A DNA stretch of 58,115 bases, taken from assembly GCF_001723305.1 (NCBI RefSeq), contig NZ_LPWF01000003.1, forward strand, positions 1-58,115, given 5' to 3'. This document shows, piece after piece, positions 56,776 to 58,115 of the stretch. The position numbers and the translations under genes are program-made. Origin of the DNA: Methyloceanibacter superfactus (GTDB lineage: Bacteria > Pseudomonadota > Alphaproteobacteria > Rhizobiales > Methyloligellaceae). The notes beneath the pieces were generated by a model. The model saw only the letters and a program-made list of their open reading frames with translations. It searched no databases and was not told where the DNA came from. Every line of letters starts with the position of its first letter. Position 1 is the stretch's first letter.

Positions 56776-58115
56776 TTAGGAGCCGCCCGCTTGGGCGGCC
56801 ACCTCGTCGAGCTGCGCCTTGAGCAGCTCTGGCTGGAGATATTGGATGACCGCCTTCTCCGCGCCGTCGGTCTCGTAGCGGAGCTTGAGCAGCAATCCGC
56901 CATAGGACTCGAAGAACTCCTCCACCGTGATCCCGTCCTCCCCGCCCATGGCCTCCGGCGGGAAAGCGAAGACGAGCCGGAACGGCGCATGCGGCGGCAC
57001 CGTATTTTGCGGCGCGATCGCGAAGGCTTGCGCCGCGGTGTTCTCCTCGCCAGCCACGGCCGCGGGCTTGTCGACCTTGAGGATGAGCTTGAGATCGGGC
57101 CGCTGCACGTCCGGCTTGAGGATGCCTTCGATCGACGTCAGAGGCTGGTCCGACAGGTTCACACCGCTGACCGACAGCCCGTTGATGCGGAACGATTCCG
57201 GCGTGCCCGACAGGGTGAACACCGCCCGCTCCGGCAAGGGCCGGTCGAGATCGTCGAACGTCCAGGCAATACCGCCCGGTGCGTCCTCGGCAGCCTGCTG
57301 CGACGACCCGGCGCCCGCCCCGCTACGCAAGATGAGGCCGCCGCCAAGCAACAGCCCACCGCACACCAACAACACTGCCCCTGCAATAATCATCATCTGA
57401 CTGAGTTCGGCGTCCTTCGTTCGCGCCCACGCGGTCTGCGCCAAGGCGTGGCCAGACGATACACCCTTAGACCACGCCTGCTTGGCCCCTGCGCCAATCC
57501 ACCCAGTCTTAGACCATGCATCCCGCGCCCATAAGGGTAACGTGTTTTCCGCGCGATCCTTAGGGGCAAAGTCCGCGGACGCAATGCTCTGCGGCGCGGT
57601 CATCGCTGGCGCAGGCACGCGCGGTTCGTTGGGCGAAATACCCTCGACCCAGAAACCTTCGTAGAACGGCCCATAGACTTCGGGAATGTCCACTTCCGGA
57701 ACTTCGGCGACAGGTGGGACCTCTACCGCCTGCGTCTCACGCGCGAGGACTGGGATCCACGGCTCGTTGGCCGGGCGGCCGTCGAGTTCGGCGCCGGCCG
57801 CATGCGGTCCGTAAATCTCGACGACGGTGCTCGGCGCCACGTCCGCGGTCCGGGGTAGCCTTGCGCTGGCGAACAGGCCGTCGGCGCGCACCGAACCGGG
57901 CGGCAGCGCTCCGCCTGACGCCCAAACTTCGCGACGCGCACATAGAGCGCCGGCGTCAGCGCTGCCATGCGAAGCTTGCTCCAGCGATAGCCGGCGGCGA
58001 GTTGCCGCTTGCTCGCGTCCGACAGCGCCGCCGCCTTGTCCGTAACGACGCCGGCCCGCGACGGCGGATCGGCCGTGGCGCCGGCAAGCGCCGCGCTCTT
58101 CGCCGACGCAGGGCA
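56776..58115 (-). CDS. Single-pass membrane protein, partial and frameshifted
   Basis: The gene runs off the right edge. The readable frame (up to 57891) holds repeated motifs EIYGP and EVYGPFYEGFW with NEPWIPV/NEPRVPA, then one transmembrane helix (MMIIAGAVLLVCGGLLLGGGLIL) and a C-terminal ~180-residue domain (GIAWTFDDLDRPLPERAVFTLSG...FRINGLSVSGVNLSDQPL...LLKAQLDEVAAQAGGS). That domain looks like a DUF3426-type extracytoplasmic domain, which often follows an N-terminal zinc-ribbon; the true N-terminus is not visible here. An indel at about 57925-57935 separates this from upstream coding sequence (WASGGALPPGSVRADGL versus RWSKLRMAALTPALYVRVAKF). Confidence 0.55.
   Translation of the reverse strand, partial: PCVGEERGACRRHGRSAVAGRRRYGQGGGAVGREQAATRRRLSLEQASHGSADAGALCARREVWASGGALPPGSVRADGLFASARLPRTADVAPSTVVEIYGPHAAGAELDGRPANEPWIPVLARETQAVEVPPVAEVPEVDIPEVYGPFYEGFWVEGISPNEPRVPAPAMTAPQSIASADFAPKDRAENTLPLWARDAWSKTGWIGAGAKQAWSKGVSSGHALAQTAWARTKDAELSQMMIIAGAVLLVCGGLLLGGGLILRSGAGAGSSQQAAEDAPGGIAWTFDDLDRPLPERAVFTLSGTPESFRINGLSVSGVNLSDQPLTSIEGILKPDVQRPDLKLILKVDKPAAVAGEENTAAQAFAIAPQNTVPPHAPFRLVFAFPPEAMGGEDGITVEEFFESYGGLLLKLRYETDGAEKAVIQYLQPELLKAQLDEVAAQAGGS

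Overview
The window is high-GC DNA from an alphaproteobacterium, most likely of the order Hyphomicrobiales (Rhizobiales). The evidence is the gene order of the ribosomal super-cluster, an adenylate kinase with a four-cysteine LID, an ATP12-type F1 assembly chaperone, an EcfG-like stress promoter motif, and an intergenic palindrome of a type I associate with Rhizobiales genomes. A Hyphomicrobium/Methyloceanibacter-like origin is a guess.

Layout. (1) 1-5.8 kb: accessory genes, with an MliC-domain secreted protein, small membrane and secreted proteins, an SMR efflux protein, a membrane-anchored SH3 protein and the propionyl-CoA carboxylase beta subunit. (2) 5.8-11.3 kb: minus-strand housekeeping genes, with an iron permease/ATP12 pair and an htrA-type protease - rarA - crcB - rluC-type operon. 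(3) 12.1-42.8 kb: one uninterrupted minus-strand transcription/translation super-cluster in the order secE-nusG-rplK-rplA-rplJ-rplL-rpoB-rpoC-rpsL-rpsG-fusA-tuf-rpsJ-rplC-rplD-rplW-rplB-rpsS-rplV-rpsC-rplP-rpmC-rpsQ-rplN-rplX-rplE-rpsN-rpsH-rplF-rplR-rpsE-rpmD-rplO-secY-adk-rpsM-rpsK-rpoA-rplQ. tRNA-Tyr, tRNA-Gly and tRNA-Trp lie just upstream, and a bidirectional terminator closes it. (4) 43.4-47.5 kb: rlmB, two small secreted proteins, a DUF883-type/membrane-protein stress pair, an outer-membrane beta-barrel protein and tRNA-Thr. (5) 47.5-56.2 kb: a metal/metalloid resistance block with arsR - arsC/arsH, a sensor kinase/response regulator pair, and a divergent heavy-metal RND efflux operon (membrane fusion protein, pump, DUF3240 protein, small secreted protein). 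(6) 56.4-58.1 kb: a Cys-rich secreted protein and a membrane protein that runs off the window.

How they work together. The super-cluster makes most ribosomal proteins, the core RNA polymerase, the elongation factors and the Sec channel. The resistance block pairs an ArsR-controlled arsenate/organoarsenical detoxification unit with an efflux pump. Two matching 16-bp boxes between the pump and its two-component genes suggest that one regulator controls both.

Caution on quality. At least a dozen single-base-type frameshifts interrupt otherwise well conserved genes, including essential ones (rplD, rpsN, rplO, rplJ, rpoC). This pattern is best explained by indel errors in the assembly, so I give the reconstructed gene extents and mark each break. 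I found no CRISPR array, complete insertion sequence, prophage or clearly novel multi-gene system. The most notable points are the ArsC-ArsH reading-frame fusion, the paired regulator boxes, the arsR promoter/operator, several hairpins inside the ribosomal operons, and a duplicated tail of the carboxylase gene.
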